Shown piece by piece: positions 1-7,963 of a stretch of 64,000 bases of DNA. Numbering within the stretch: position 1 is the first letter of the stretch; the number at the start of each line of letters is the position of its first letter. A program made the translations under genes and the position numbers. The stretch comes from Kaistia adipata DSM 17808 (GTDB taxonomy: Bacteria > Pseudomonadota > Alphaproteobacteria > Rhizobiales > Kaistiaceae). The notes beneath the pieces are model-generated. The model ran no database searches and had not been told where the DNA came from. It was given only the letters and a program-made list of their open reading frames with translations. The stretch is taken from assembly GCF_000423225.1 (NCBI RefSeq), contig NZ_AUHO01000011.1, positions 62,001 to 126,000 on the forward strand. Direction: 5' to 3'.

Positions 1-351
1 GCGATACTCAGGGCTCTGCGAGCGCGTGCCGACACCGGCCATGTAGGCGATGACCTGCGCGCGCGGATCGCCGGGATGCCTGGCCATCACGGCGTCGAAG
101 CGCGCCCAGAAGTCAGCGTCATAGTCGCGCATATAGGCGGCGGCCAGTTCGTCCTTGGACGCGAAACTGCGGTAGAGGCTTGGCTTGGTGACGCCGGCCC
201 GCTCCACGATTTCCTCGATGCCGACGGCGCGAATGCCCTGGCGATAGAAGAGTTCGCGCACCGTCGCGCGGATGCGATCCGCGGCGCGCGGCCTCGCCTC
301 CGCCAGCCCCTTGCCGGCCTTCGTAGCGAGCTGATCGCTTGCGCCTGACAA
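1..351 (-). CDS. TetR/AcrR-family transcriptional regulator (C-terminus outside window)
   Basis: A one-component repressor whose reading frame runs off the left edge, so only the first 117 codons are visible. The N-terminal helix-turn-helix is clear at about residues 38-66 (VGIEEIVERAGVTKPSLYRS, then F-x-SKDEL), the usual TetR signature. The start is taken as the TTG at 351-349 because AGGAGG lies 7-8 nt upstream. No better ATG exists in frame. It is divergent from the MFS transporter at 435, with 83 nt between the two starts, so it probably represses that gene. The ligand cannot be told because the C-terminal pocket is missing. Family sure, target inferred. Confidence 0.85.
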   Translation of the reverse strand, partial: MSGASDQLATKAGKGLAEARPRAADRIRATVRELFYRQGIRAVGIEEIVERAGVTKPSLYRSFASKDELAAAYMRDYDADFWARFDAVMARHPGDPRAQVIAYMAGVGTRSQSPEYR

Positions 352-370
352 AACTTCCCTCCTGGCACGC

Positions 371-400
371 TTGACGATGTAACTGAACGGTACGTATCAT
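371..400 (+). promoter_or_regulatory. Candidate sigma70-type promoter and operator region of the MFS gene
   Basis: TTGACG (371-376) and TATCAT (395-400) are separated by 18 nt and would start transcription about 28 nt before the MFS ATG at 435. The hexamer AACGGT occurs twice on this strand (386-391 and again near 411-416), with TACGTA beside the first copy. Such repeats between a TetR gene and its divergent target are typical operator material. The promoter is a by-eye match and the operator is inference. Confidence 0.4.
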
Positions 401-434
401 ACTGCATCCAACCCGAAACGGAACGGTCAGTAAC

Positions 435-1709
435 ATGAATATGGTTCGCCAGCGGCCATTTGGCCAGCGCTATGCCTTTGTCGTCGCCGGCGTCGTGTTC
501 CTCAGCCTTCTGGCCGCCGCCGGCCTGCGCGCGGCGCCCGGCGTCCTCATCCTTCCGATCGAATCGGCCTTCGGCTGGAGCCGCGACACGATCTCGCTCG
601 CCGCCGCCATCGGCATCTTCCTCTACGGGCTGACGGGCCCCTTCGCCGCCGCGCTGATGCAGAGCTTCGGCATCCGCCGCACCCTGATCGGGGCGCTGCT
701 GGTGATGTCGGTCTCGACGGCGGCCAGCTACTTCATGACTGCGCCCTGGCAATATGTCGCCACATGGGGCGTCCTGTCCGGCGTCGCGTCGGGCGCGGTG
801 TCGATGGTGCTCGGCGCCACCATCGTCAACAGGTGGTTCGTCACCAATCGCGGCCTCGTCATGGGCCTCCTGACGGCCAGCACGGCGACCGGCTCGCTGG
901 TCTTCCTGCCCGGCATGGCCGCCCTGGCCGAGTGGCAGGGCTGGCGGGCGGTGGTGATCGCCGTCTCGATCGTCTCGGCCATCCTGATCCCGCTGGTCTA
1001 CTTCTTCCTGCCGGAGCGCCCGCGCGACATCGGACAGCTACCCTACGGCGCGTCCGGCCCGGACGAAGGAGCGTCTGTCCCGCGCGGCAATCCGCTCGTC
1101 AATGCCTTCGTAGTGCTGTTCGAGGCGGCCCGCACGCGCACGTTCTGGTTCCTGTTCGCGACCTTCTTCATCTGCGGCTTCACGACCAACGGCCTCGTCG
1201 GCACCCATATGATCGCTTTCTGCGGCGACATGGGCATCCCGGCCGTGCAGGCGGCCGGCCTGATGGCGGCCATGGGGCTGTTCGACATCATGGGCGCCAC
1301 GGGATCGGGCTGGCTCAGCGACCGGCTCGACCCGCGCAAGCTGCTCTTCGTCTACTACAGCCTGCGCGGCCTGGCCTTGATCTACCTGCCCTTCTCCGAC
1401 TTCAACCTGTACAGCCTGACGCTCTTCGCCGTGTTCTTCGGCCTGGACTGGATCGCGACGGTTCCGCCGACGCTGCGCCTCGCCAACGAGGCCTTCGGGG
1501 ATCGCAAGACGCCGGTCGTGTTCGGCTGGATCGTCGCGGGCCATCAGTTCGGCGCCGCCTCGGCCGCCTATATGGCGGGCTACATGCGGACGGTGGAGGG
1601 CAACTATTTCAACGCCTTCCTGATCGCCGGCGCCACCGGCATCCTCGCCGCGCTGCTGTCGCTGCTGATCGCCCGCCGGCGCGTCGAGCTCGAAACTGCG
1701 ATCGCATGA
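435..1709 (+). CDS. MFS transporter (OxlT/MCT-like)
   Basis: A 424-residue, 12-helix major facilitator protein of the inner membrane. The sequence shows a hydrophobic helix at residues 14-34, a strongly hydrophobic pattern throughout, an expected hydrophilic central loop at about 195-215 (PERPRDIGQLPYG), and the family-typical DRLDPRK loop between TM8 and TM9. The APG..P and W..S pattern near residue 50 resembles the oxalate/formate or monocarboxylate antiporter branch rather than drug exporters. Divergent TetR control is likely. Transport of an organic anion is a reasonable guess, but the substrate cannot be read from sequence. Confidence 0.85.
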   Translation: MNMVRQRPFGQRYAFVVAGVVFLSLLAAAGLRAAPGVLILPIESAFGWSRDTISLAAAIGIFLYGLTGPFAAALMQSFGIRRTLIGALLVMSVSTAASYFMTAPWQYVATWGVLSGVASGAVSMVLGATIVNRWFVTNRGLVMGLLTASTATGSLVFLPGMAALAEWQGWRAVVIAVSIVSAILIPLVYFFLPERPRDIGQLPYGASGPDEGASVPRGNPLVNAFVVLFEAARTRTFWFLFATFFICGFTTNGLVGTHMIAFCGDMGIPAVQAAGLMAAMGLFDIMGATGSGWLSDRLDPRKLLFVYYSLRGLALIYLPFSDFNLYSLTLFAVFFGLDWIATVPPTLRLANEAFGDRKTPVVFGWIVAGHQFGAASAAYMAGYMRTVEGNYFNAFLIAGATGILAALLSLLIARRRVELETAIA

Positions 1710-1814
1710 CCAGGAATTGAGACGCTAGGCCATAGCCGACCCGCACGCTTCGCGTGTAAAAGGGGGCCATGGCGCCCCGAGCGCCAGCCTCCCCCACTGA
1801 GCATGAGGTCGACC

Positions 1815-2288
1815 ATGTCGAGACTGCACAAGGCTTTTCTGGCAGCCGTTCTGGCCGCTGCAACCACCCTTCCCATGGCCACGACTGCGCAGGCCGCCGT
1901 CAAGACCGGCGTCCTGACCTGCCGCGTCGCCGCCGGTGTCGGCCTGGTGTTCGGCTCGCGCCGCAACGTCGAGTGTGATTTCCGCTCCAGCCGCGGCAAC
2001 ATCGAGAAGTACACCGGCCGCATCGGCCGCGTCGGCCTCGATATCGGCGTCACCCGCAACAGCGTGATCGTCTGGAACGTGTTCGAGCCGACCCGCCGCC
2101 ATGGCGATCTCACGGGCCGCTACACGGGCGCCACGGCGCAGGCGACGATCGGCGTCGGCCTCGGCGCGAACGTCCTGATCGGTGGCGGCGAGAACAGCAT
2201 CGCGCTGCAGCCGCTCTCGGTGAGCGCCCAGACCGGCCTCAACCTGGCCGCCGGCGTCAGCTCGCTGCACCTGACCCGCGTCCGCTGA
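1815..2288 (+). CDS. DUF992 exported protein
   Basis: A 157-residue exported protein of unknown function. It starts with a signal peptide (basic MSRLHK, hydrophobic core, cleavage likely after AQA at about residue 28). The mature part has the DUF992 hallmarks: GVLTCRVAAGVG, a GS-x5-C motif, and a Y-x-G-x-I-x2-x-G-x-DIG segment with two cysteines that could form a disulfide. The ATG at 1815 is preferred over the in-frame ATG at 1803 because GAGG at 1805-1808 is well placed for it. DUF992 proteins are largely restricted to alphaproteobacteria and no role has been shown that I know of. Confidence 0.8.
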   Translation: MSRLHKAFLAAVLAAATTLPMATTAQAAVKTGVLTCRVAAGVGLVFGSRRNVECDFRSSRGNIEKYTGRIGRVGLDIGVTRNSVIVWNVFEPTRRHGDLTGRYTGATAQATIGVGLGANVLIGGGENSIALQPLSVSAQTGLNLAAGVSSLHLTRVR

Positions 2289-2309
2289 GCGGAAGCGCCG
2301 ACAGAGAAT

Positions 2310-2334
2310 GGTTGCGGCCCTTGCGGCCGCAGCC
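2310..2334. terminator. Possible bidirectional terminator
   Basis: GGTTGCGGC (2310-2318) pairs with GCCGCAGCC (2326-2334), nine pairs with one G-T wobble and a 7-nt loop. It lies between the convergent DUF992 gene and the GFA gene. There is no strong T-run on either side, so termination is only suggested. Confidence 0.4.
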
Positions 2335-2339
2335 GTTCG

Positions 2340-2762
2340 TCAGGGACCGGCAGATTTCGGACGCCGCCGGCCAAGGGCGGGCGCGTCCCCCTCGATCTCG
2401 TAATAGTCGCCCTTGTCGGCGACGAAGATGTGCTTGTCCCAGGTCACGCCGGTCGGCCCCTCGAAGCCGCCCATGGCGATTGCCATCCGGGGTCGCTCGT
2501 CGCTCTCCCAGAACAGCACCGATCCGCACACGCCGCAGAAGCCGCGCCGCGCGAAATCGGACGACTGGTACCAGCGCAGGCTGGGCTCGCCCTCGATGAC
2601 GAGATCCTCCGTCGCGACCGAGGTCGAGGCGAGGAAATGTCCGGTCTGCTTGCGGCACATGGTGCAGTGGCAGCCGACCACCGGCTCGAGCGGGCCGCTG
2701 ACGCGATAGCGCACCGCGCCGCAGAGGCAGGCGCCGGAATGGATTTCCCCGCCTGCCGTCAT
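2340..2762 (-). CDS. GFA-family (glutathione-dependent formaldehyde-activating) protein
   Basis: A 140-residue CENP-V/GFA fold protein. Zinc-binding cysteines appear in the classical layout: CLCG at residues 12-15, CHCTMC at 31-36, and CGVC at 76-79. The family is named for the enzyme that speeds formation of S-hydroxymethylglutathione, but many members have no shown activity. The start is the ATG at 2762. A longer in-frame extension to 3281 is ignored because it is antisense-like shadow through the DAHP synthase. The gene follows that synthase by 5 nt on the same strand, so the two may be cotranscribed. Family sure, reaction uncertain. Confidence 0.8.
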   Translation of the reverse strand: MTAGGEIHSGACLCGAVRYRVSGPLEPVVGCHCTMCRKQTGHFLASTSVATEDLVIEGEPSLRWYQSSDFARRGFCGVCGSVLFWESDERPRMAIAMGGFEGPTGVTWDKHIFVADKGDYYEIEGDAPALGRRRPKSAGP

Positions 2763-2767
2763 CGGCG

Positions 2768-4153
2768 TCAGAGCCCGGCGACGAGACGCTGCTGCGCCTC
2801 GCCCTGGCGGCTTGCCTTGAGCAGCTCCGCTACCAGGAAGGCCAGCTCGAGCGCCTGGTCCGCGTTGAGGCGCGGATCGCAATGGGTGTGGTAGCGGTCC
2901 GACAGGTCCTCGTCGGTGATCGCCCGCGCGCCGCCGGTGCATTCGGTGACGTTCTTGCCGGTCATCTCGATATGGATGCCGCCCGGCAGCGTGCCTTCGC
3001 CCTGATGCGCCTCGAAGAAGCTCTTCACTTCCTTGAGGATCAAGTCGAACGGGCGGGTCTTGTAGCCGCTCGAGGCCTTGATCGTGTTGCCGTGCATCGG
3101 GTCGCAGGACCAGACGACGGAGCGCCCTTCCCGCTCGACGGCGCGGATCAGCTGCGGCAGGTGGTCGAACACCTTGTTGGCGCCGAAGCGGCAGATCAGC
3201 GTCAGGCGGCCGGCCTCGTTCTCGGGGTTGAGCAGGTCGATCAGCTGCAGCAGGCCATCGGGCGTGAGCGACGGGCCGCACTTCAGGCCGATCGGGTTCT
3301 TCACACCGCGCATGTACTCGACATGGGCATGGTCCGGCTGGCGCGTGCGGTCACCGATCCAGAGCATGTGGCCGGAGGTAGCGTACCAATCGCCGGTCGT
3401 CGAATCGACACGCGTCATCGCCTGCTCGTAGCCGAGCAGCAGCGCCTCGTGCGAGGTGAAGAAATCGGTCGACCGCAGCGACGGGGTCGAATCCGGGTCG
3501 ACGCCGCAGGCGCGCATGAACGCCATCGACTCGGAGATGCGGTTGGCGATCTCCTGGTAGTGATGGCCCTGCGGGCTGTCCTTGACGAAGCCGAGCATCC
3601 ACTGGTGCACATGCTCGAGATTGGCGTAGCCGCCCTGCGCGAAGGCACGCAGCAGGTTGAGCGTCGCCGCCGACTGGCGATAGGAATCCTCGATCCGGCG
3701 CGGATCGGGAATACGCGCCTCGGGCGTGAACTCGATGCCGTTGATGTTGTCGCCGCGATAGCTCGGCAGCTCGACGCCGTTGATCGTCTCGGTCGGGGCC
3801 GAACGCGGCTTGGCGAACTGGCCGGCGATGCGGCCGACCTTCACGACCGGCATCGAGCCGGCGAAGGTCAACACGACGGCCATCTGCAGGAAGACGCGGA
3901 AGAAGTCGCGGATGTTGTCCGGGTGATGCTCCATGAAGCTCTCGGCGCAATCACCGCCCTGGAGCAGGAAGCTCTCGCCCCGCGACACGGCGGCGAGGCT
4001 CTTCTTGAGCTTGCGCGCCTCGCCGGCGAAGACGAGCGGCGGATAGCTCGAAAGCCGTCCCTCGACCGCCGCGAGACCCGCCGCATCGGCATAGTCCGGC
4101 ACCTGCTGGATGGGCTTCGACCGCCAGCTGTCCGGCTTCCAACTCGTCTTCAT
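2768..4153 (-). CDS. aroF: Class II 3-deoxy-7-phosphoheptulonate (DAHP) synthase
   Basis: Condenses phosphoenolpyruvate and erythrose 4-phosphate in the first step of the shikimate pathway, in the cytosol. The 461-residue protein has the class II (plant/actinobacterial) layout. The likely metal ligands are Cys69 in QGGDCAES, the His of DPMHGNT, the Glu of GIHIEMTG and the Asp of HCDPRLN. Start ATG 4153 has GGAG about 9 nt upstream; a 13-residue in-frame extension to 4192 is unlikely. Length matches the family. Some alphaproteobacteria call this gene aroG or aroA, so the symbol is a convention. The 134-nt upstream region has a TATAAG-like -10 near 4235 but no convincing -35. Confidence 0.95.
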   Translation of the reverse strand: MKTSWKPDSWRSKPIQQVPDYADAAGLAAVEGRLSSYPPLVFAGEARKLKKSLAAVSRGESFLLQGGDCAESFMEHHPDNIRDFFRVFLQMAVVLTFAGSMPVVKVGRIAGQFAKPRSAPTETINGVELPSYRGDNINGIEFTPEARIPDPRRIEDSYRQSAATLNLLRAFAQGGYANLEHVHQWMLGFVKDSPQGHHYQEIANRISESMAFMRACGVDPDSTPSLRSTDFFTSHEALLLGYEQAMTRVDSTTGDWYATSGHMLWIGDRTRQPDHAHVEYMRGVKNPIGLKCGPSLTPDGLLQLIDLLNPENEAGRLTLICRFGANKVFDHLPQLIRAVEREGRSVVWSCDPMHGNTIKASSGYKTRPFDLILKEVKSFFEAHQGEGTLPGGIHIEMTGKNVTECTGGARAITDEDLSDRYHTHCDPRLNADQALELAFLVAELLKASRQGEAQQRLVAGL

Positions 4154-4287
4154 CGTGAACGCTCCACGCCCTTGCCCACCTGCGCGCCTCACCGCGCGCG
4201 ACGGACCTCATCGGCTTCTGAAAGGTGGTGCCTTATACACGCTGGAGCCCTTTGAGGAAACACGCGATCCCGTGCGTCAGCGCCGCC

Positions 4288-5100
4288 CTAGAACCAAGAG
4301 GCGACCTGGTGCCAGACGCGATCCTTCAGCCCGACAAAGGGCGGCGGCGGCAGGATGACGGCCGGCGAGGTCGCCTTGGTGCCGGCCGGCACCAGGCGCG
4401 ACATCCAGATCTCGCCGTCGCTGTAGTACGGGTCACCCTCGCCATTGTGGCCGTTCACCGTCGGGCCGATGCCGGTGACCTGATAGGTCGCCTCGACCAT
4501 GCCCGCCTTCTTCAGATCGTCGGTCAGGAGGTCGCGCACGGCGTCGATATCAGGGCCGATATGGTGGGTCACCTGCCCCGTGTCGTGGCTGAGGCCGACG
4601 CCCCGGTCGTAGGTGGCCGATCCGAGCCAGACGGGCCGCCCTTCCGCGCCCCTGTCGAGCACCTTCCAGAACCGCACATGATCGCGCTTGTCGGCGCTTT
4701 CGCCGACCGGCTTCTCGAAGGCGAAGTCCTCACGGCGGCCGTCATAGTAGAGCGGGCTGACCGGCGCATCGTGGTAGGGGCGGTCGAGCACGACGCTGCC
4801 GACGATCTCGACGCTGGAGCGCCAGGTGATCGGATCGGCCGGATACCAGCCAGCCGCGTGCATGGCGTGGAGGACATCCTGCCGTCCGCCGACGAGGCCG
4901 ACATTGAGCGGATCGCCCGGAATGCCCTGTCCCGTCCGGGTCACCATCGGCCGGTCGGCGAGGCCCGGCTGATGCTCGTAGTGCGTCCAGGCCATCGGCA
5001 GCACGACATAGGCGGCGAGCCCATAGAGCGCGAGCGCCACGACCAGGATCGTGGCGAGATTTCGTAGCCTCAGCCGTTCGACAAGCGTCCGCGTCGCCAT
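4288..5100 (-). CDS. LssY C-terminal-domain membrane-anchored protein
   Basis: A 270-residue protein with one N-terminal membrane helix (about residues 16-37) and a large periplasmic part. The body matches the LssY C-terminal domain in pattern: a GDPLNVGLVGG segment, HAAGWYPADPIT, and a late DRGVGLSHDTGQVTHHIGPD stretch. This domain is found alone or fused to DedA/PAP2 phosphatase parts in other proteins. Its biochemical role is unknown. No partner domain is present here. The start at 5100 has only a weak purine-rich site upstream. It stands alone between the DAHP synthase promoter region and the XRE regulator. Confidence 0.65.
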   Translation of the reverse strand: MATRTLVERLRLRNLATILVVALALYGLAAYVVLPMAWTHYEHQPGLADRPMVTRTGQGIPGDPLNVGLVGGRQDVLHAMHAAGWYPADPITWRSSVEIVGSVVLDRPYHDAPVSPLYYDGRREDFAFEKPVGESADKRDHVRFWKVLDRGAEGRPVWLGSATYDRGVGLSHDTGQVTHHIGPDIDAVRDLLTDDLKKAGMVEATYQVTGIGPTVNGHNGEGDPYYSDGEIWMSRLVPAGTKATSPAVILPPPPFVGLKDRVWHQVASWF

Positions 5101-5128
5101 CGTTCCATCCCCAGCCCCGACGGCTGCA

Positions 5129-5926
5129 TCATGGCTGAGCTGCGGCGCGACGCAAGATTTCCGCCGTGGTATCGTCGGCGGGAAAGAAGGATTCGATCGC
5201 CAGCTCCGATAGCGTCACGTCGACGGGCGTACCGAACAGGGTCGTCGCCGAGAGGAAGGACAGCATCTCCCCTCCGACGCGGACACGGAACGGCACGGCG
5301 ATGCCGGCGAGGTCGTCCCTCGCGACCGGTCGCTGCTCGCTGTGCGAGGGATAGGCGCGCAGCTCGTCGAGCAGGTCGGTCAGCCCGGCGTCGCCGGTCA
5401 GGTCGATCTCATGCGCAAGCCGCGCCAGCAGGTGGCCACGCCATTCCGCGAGATTGTCGGTACGCGCCGCCAGCCCCTCCGGATGCAGCGCCAGCCGTAG
5501 CACGTTCACGGGTGGCTCCAGCAGAACCGGCGACACGCCGGCGACGAGGCGCATCACGGCCTCGTTGGCGGCGATCAGGTTCCAGTGCCGGTCGATGGCG
5601 AGCGCTGGAAAGGGCTCGTGCCCCTTGAGGATCCGCTCGACGGCGCGCTGGATGGCCGCAAGCCCCGCATCATCCAGCTTTCGCTCGCCATAGGCCGGGG
5701 CATGGCCCGCCGCCACCAGCATCCGGTTCTGCTCGCGCAACGGCACGGCGAGCTCGGTCGCGAGCCGCAACACCATCTCGCGGGAGGGGCGCGACCGCCC
5801 CGTCTCGATGAAGCTGAGGTGCCGGGTCGACAGCTCGGCGTCGCCGGCGAGTTCCATCTGGCTCAGGCGCCGGCGCTGGCGCCAGTCGCGGATCTGTTCG
5901 CCGATCGGGCGCGGATTCGTGTCCAT
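5129..5926 (-). CDS. XRE-family regulator with MmyB-like ligand-binding domain
   Basis: A 265-residue transcription factor. Residues 10-65 form a Cro/CI-type helix-turn-helix (RRLSQMELAGDAELSTRHLS then FIETGRSRPS). The rest, from about residue 85, is the MmyB-like PAS-related domain (PALAIDRHWNLIAAN is diagnostic). The ATG at 5926 is chosen because the helix-turn-helix begins soon after; 12 more codons reach 5962 but would run into the palindrome. The gene is divergent from a membrane protein and a SnoaL-like protein, with a 17-bp palindrome 36 bp upstream of its start, so autoregulation and control of the neighbours are likely. The ligand is unknown. Confidence 0.88.
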   Translation of the reverse strand: MDTNPRPIGEQIRDWRQRRRLSQMELAGDAELSTRHLSFIETGRSRPSREMVLRLATELAVPLREQNRMLVAAGHAPAYGERKLDDAGLAAIQRAVERILKGHEPFPALAIDRHWNLIAANEAVMRLVAGVSPVLLEPPVNVLRLALHPEGLAARTDNLAEWRGHLLARLAHEIDLTGDAGLTDLLDELRAYPSHSEQRPVARDDLAGIAVPFRVRVGGEMLSFLSATTLFGTPVDVTLSELAIESFFPADDTTAEILRRAAAQP

Positions 5927-5961
5927 GCGGCGACGATAGCGCGCCGATTCGCGCCGATCCA

Positions 5962-5978
5962 ATTACCTCCGAGGTAAT
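5962..5978. promoter_or_regulatory. Palindromic operator between XRE-MmyB gene and its divergent partners
   Basis: ATTACCTC-C-GAGGTAAT is a perfect inverted repeat with 8-bp arms and a 1-bp centre. It sits 36 bp before the regulator start (5926) and 66 bp before the start at 6045. An odd-length palindrome of this size suits a dimeric HTH protein. No second copy was seen in the divergon. Binding by the neighbouring regulator is inference. Confidence 0.65.
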
Positions 5979-6044
5979 CGACTTCATGCCCTCCAGCCGC
6001 AAATCTCCGCTCCGTCAGCAACGATGGAACCGAGGAACGAACCC

Positions 6045-6446
6045 ATGAGCCTTACCTCTCACCCGAACTTCCTGCGTGGCGTGCTTCTCGCCGATGCGGC
6101 GAGCTGTCTCGTCATGGGCGGCGCCCTGATAGCAGGCGCCGACCTGCTGTCGGGATGGTTCGGCCTTCCCGCCGCGCTGCTTCAGCAGGCCGGCCTGCTT
6201 CTCCTTCCCTTCACGGCCTTCCTGACCCTGGTCGCGACGCGGCCCACGATCTCCCGCCCGGCCGTCTGGCTGGCCGTCGCCTGCAACGTCGCCTGGGTCC
6301 TCGGCAGCGGCGCGCTTCTGGTCAGCGGCCTCGTCGCCCCCACCCTCTTCGGCTTCGCCTTCGTGATCGCACAGGCCCTGATCGTCCTGCTGGTCACCGA
6401 AGTCGAGATCATCGGCCTGCGCCGCGCCGAACCCGTTCCCGCCTGA
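6045..6446 (+). CDS. Four-helix membrane protein of unknown function
   Basis: A 133-residue inner-membrane protein with four predicted helices (roughly residues 12-32, 43-64, 75-95 and 104-124) and a short charged C-terminus. No catalytic motif is visible. The ATG at 6045 is chosen over 6024 because GAGGA at 6032-6036 is well spaced for it. The gene is first in a two-gene unit with the SnoaL-like protein at 6474 and lies behind the palindrome at 5962, so it is probably under the XRE-MmyB regulator. I do not recognise a named family beyond a general resemblance to small DoxX-like membrane proteins. Confidence 0.65.
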   Translation: MSLTSHPNFLRGVLLADAASCLVMGGALIAGADLLSGWFGLPAALLQQAGLLLLPFTAFLTLVATRPTISRPAVWLAVACNVAWVLGSGALLVSGLVAPTLFGFAFVIAQALIVLLVTEVEIIGLRRAEPVPA

Positions 6447-6473
6447 AAATCCCCCTCTTCAAGGAGACCTCCA

Positions 6474-6836
6474 ATGACCGACATCAACACCCTCGTCAGC
6501 AACTACATCGCCAGCTTCAACGAAACCGACGCGGACAAGCGCCTCGCGCTGATCGGCGAGACCTTCGCGGAGGGGGCGACCTATGTCGACCCGCTGATGC
6601 AGAGCGAAGGCCGGCACGGCATCGACCGGATGCTGGCGGCCGTCCAGGAACGCTTCGCCGGGCTCACCTTCAAGCAGGTCGGCAAGGTCGACGCCTATGG
6701 CGACCGCGTCCGCTTCTCCTGGGAACTGGGTCCGGCGGACGGCCCATCCATCGCCGGCGGCACGGACTTCGCTACCGTCGAGGCCGGCCGACTGGCCGCA
6801 ATCGTCGGCTTCCTGGATTTCGTCCCGGCCGCCTAG
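6474..6836 (+). CDS. SnoaL-like / nuclear transport factor 2 fold protein
   Basis: A 120-residue single-domain protein with the cone-shaped NTF2/SnoaL pattern: an N-terminal helix with YIASFNETDADKR, a YVDPL strand, a GRHGID helix, and a C-terminal IVGFLDFVPAA strand. The family includes polyketide cyclases, steroid isomerases and ligand-binding proteins. No catalytic residue set can be assigned. AAGGAG lies 8 nt upstream of the ATG. It follows the membrane protein by 27 nt and is likely in the same transcript, controlled by the divergent XRE-MmyB regulator. The stop codon touches the long hairpin at 6836. Confidence 0.75.
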   Translation: MTDINTLVSNYIASFNETDADKRLALIGETFAEGATYVDPLMQSEGRHGIDRMLAAVQERFAGLTFKQVGKVDAYGDRVRFSWELGPADGPSIAGGTDFATVEAGRLAAIVGFLDFVPAA

Positions 6837-6936
6837 GGTATTTCCTCGTTTCCAGGAAACGAGGAAATACCCAACTTCTTGTCGGGTCGCGTTCTCTTCA
6901 CGCGAACCGACATCCACTTCGCTCGAAAACGCTCTA
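6836..6936 (+). repeat. Composite dispersed repeat, copy A (hairpin plus conserved box)
   Basis: Positions 6836-6853 and 6855-6872 form an 18-bp perfect stem with one unpaired base. Fourteen nt later a ~50-nt box (6887-6936) begins TCGCGTTCTCTTCACGCG and ends CGAAAACGCTCTAG. The box contains CGCGT...ACGCG arms. The element fills the gap between the convergent SnoaL-like gene and alkA and supplies alkA's stop codon (TAG, 6936-6934 on the minus strand). Copies B, C and D share the box; B also shares the hairpin at the same spacing. It may act as a bidirectional terminator. Confidence 0.75.
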
Positions 6937-7854
6937 GGCGTCCGCCAGGCTGGCCCAGAGATGGGCGGTCGCGAGGCTTCGATGCGGGGCGAACGCCTGC
7001 ATCGAGGCCTCCTGCATCTTGGCGTCCGGTCGCTCGGGCAGATCCAAGAGGCGCTGCAGCGCCGCGGCGAGACCGGAATCGCCGATCGGCGCCATGTCGG
7101 GAAAGCCGAAGCCACGGAGCAGGATGTAGCGCGCCGTCCAGGTGCCGATGCCGCGCACGGCGACCAGCGCCGCTTCCGCGTCCGCCGCCGTTCCTTCGGC
7201 AAGCGAGTCGAGCGATAGCGCGCCATCGGCCACGAGCCGCGCCGTTCCGATCAGATAGCTCGCCTTGGAGCGCGAAAAGCGCAGCGCCGTCAGGTCCTCG
7301 ACCTCGAGCGAGGCGACACGGGCGGGATCGGGATGGGCGCGTAGGCCGCTTTCCGCGTGGAGCGGGCCGGTGCGCTCGATCATTGCCCGACGCAACGCCG
7401 CCGCGAAGGTCAGGTTGATCTGCTGGCCGATGATCGCCCAGCTCACGGCGTCCCAGATGTCGGCGGTCAGGGGAATGCGTAGGCCGGCGCGCGCGCCAAG
7501 GATCCTGCCTCGGTCGGCCCGCGTGGCCACCAGCGCCTCGAAGCCGTCGGGATCGCTGCCGAGCCCGAGCATGCGTCCGGCGATCGCCGCCACGCGCTCG
7601 GGCGACAACACGGCCCGGTCCAGCCGGATCCGGGCGAGTGGGTTTTCAGGATGACCTGCGTCTGCCAGGTCGATCTCAAGCCGGCGCGCCACGCCATCGA
7701 CGAGAAGCGTCTTGGCGATCACACGGCCCGAAACCCGCTCGCTGACGCTCAGCGGGTCGCGGCCGTGATAGGCGAGCGCATAGTCGGGGCGGTAACCCGC
7801 CCCGAGTGGCAAATCGAGCGTGAGAGCGCCATCGCCCGCGATCCTGTCGTCCAT
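6934..7854 (-). CDS. alkA: DNA-3-methyladenine glycosylase II (AlkA-like)
   Basis: Base-excision repair enzyme that removes alkylated purines. The 306-residue protein has an N-terminal AlkA domain (LPLGAGYRPDYAL) and a C-terminal helix-hairpin-helix domain. The HhH-GPD motif is visible as VRGIGTWTARYILLRGFG, followed by the catalytic Asp region MAPIGDSGL. In that motif the Asp of IGDSGL is the expected catalytic residue. ATG 7854 is preferred because GAGG lies 5 nt upstream; a GTG nine codons earlier (7881) is the alternative. Its last codons and stop lie in repeat copy A. No operon partner: the next gene upstream starts 110 nt away. Confidence 0.88.
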   Translation of the reverse strand: MDDRIAGDGALTLDLPLGAGYRPDYALAYHGRDPLSVSERVSGRVIAKTLLVDGVARRLEIDLADAGHPENPLARIRLDRAVLSPERVAAIAGRMLGLGSDPDGFEALVATRADRGRILGARAGLRIPLTADIWDAVSWAIIGQQINLTFAAALRRAMIERTGPLHAESGLRAHPDPARVASLEVEDLTALRFSRSKASYLIGTARLVADGALSLDSLAEGTAADAEAALVAVRGIGTWTARYILLRGFGFPDMAPIGDSGLAAALQRLLDLPERPDAKMQEASMQAFAPHRSLATAHLWASLADA

Positions 7855-7963
7855 CCGCACCTCGTCCGGCTTGTCCGGCACCGGCTATCCGATGTTGGCG
7901 CGGCGGGCGCTCCGGATCTTGCCTTCGAATTCGAAGGCAAGACTGCCATGTGCCGGCAGCGCC

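Noticed and set aside
87-752. Minus-strand 221-codon frame covering the TetR gene start and the MFS gene
   Set aside because: Different frame from the TetR protein; Arg/Ser-rich, no homology. The true regulator frame begins at 351.
2882-4255. Plus-strand 457-codon frame opposite the DAHP synthase gene
   Set aside because: Shadow frame; the minus strand carries a complete class II DAHP synthase with metal ligands.
2768-5100. Formaldehyde detoxification operon at 2340-5100
   Set aside because: The GFA-family gene is adjacent to DAHP synthase and an LssY-like gene, not to frmA (49096), so no operon can be claimed.
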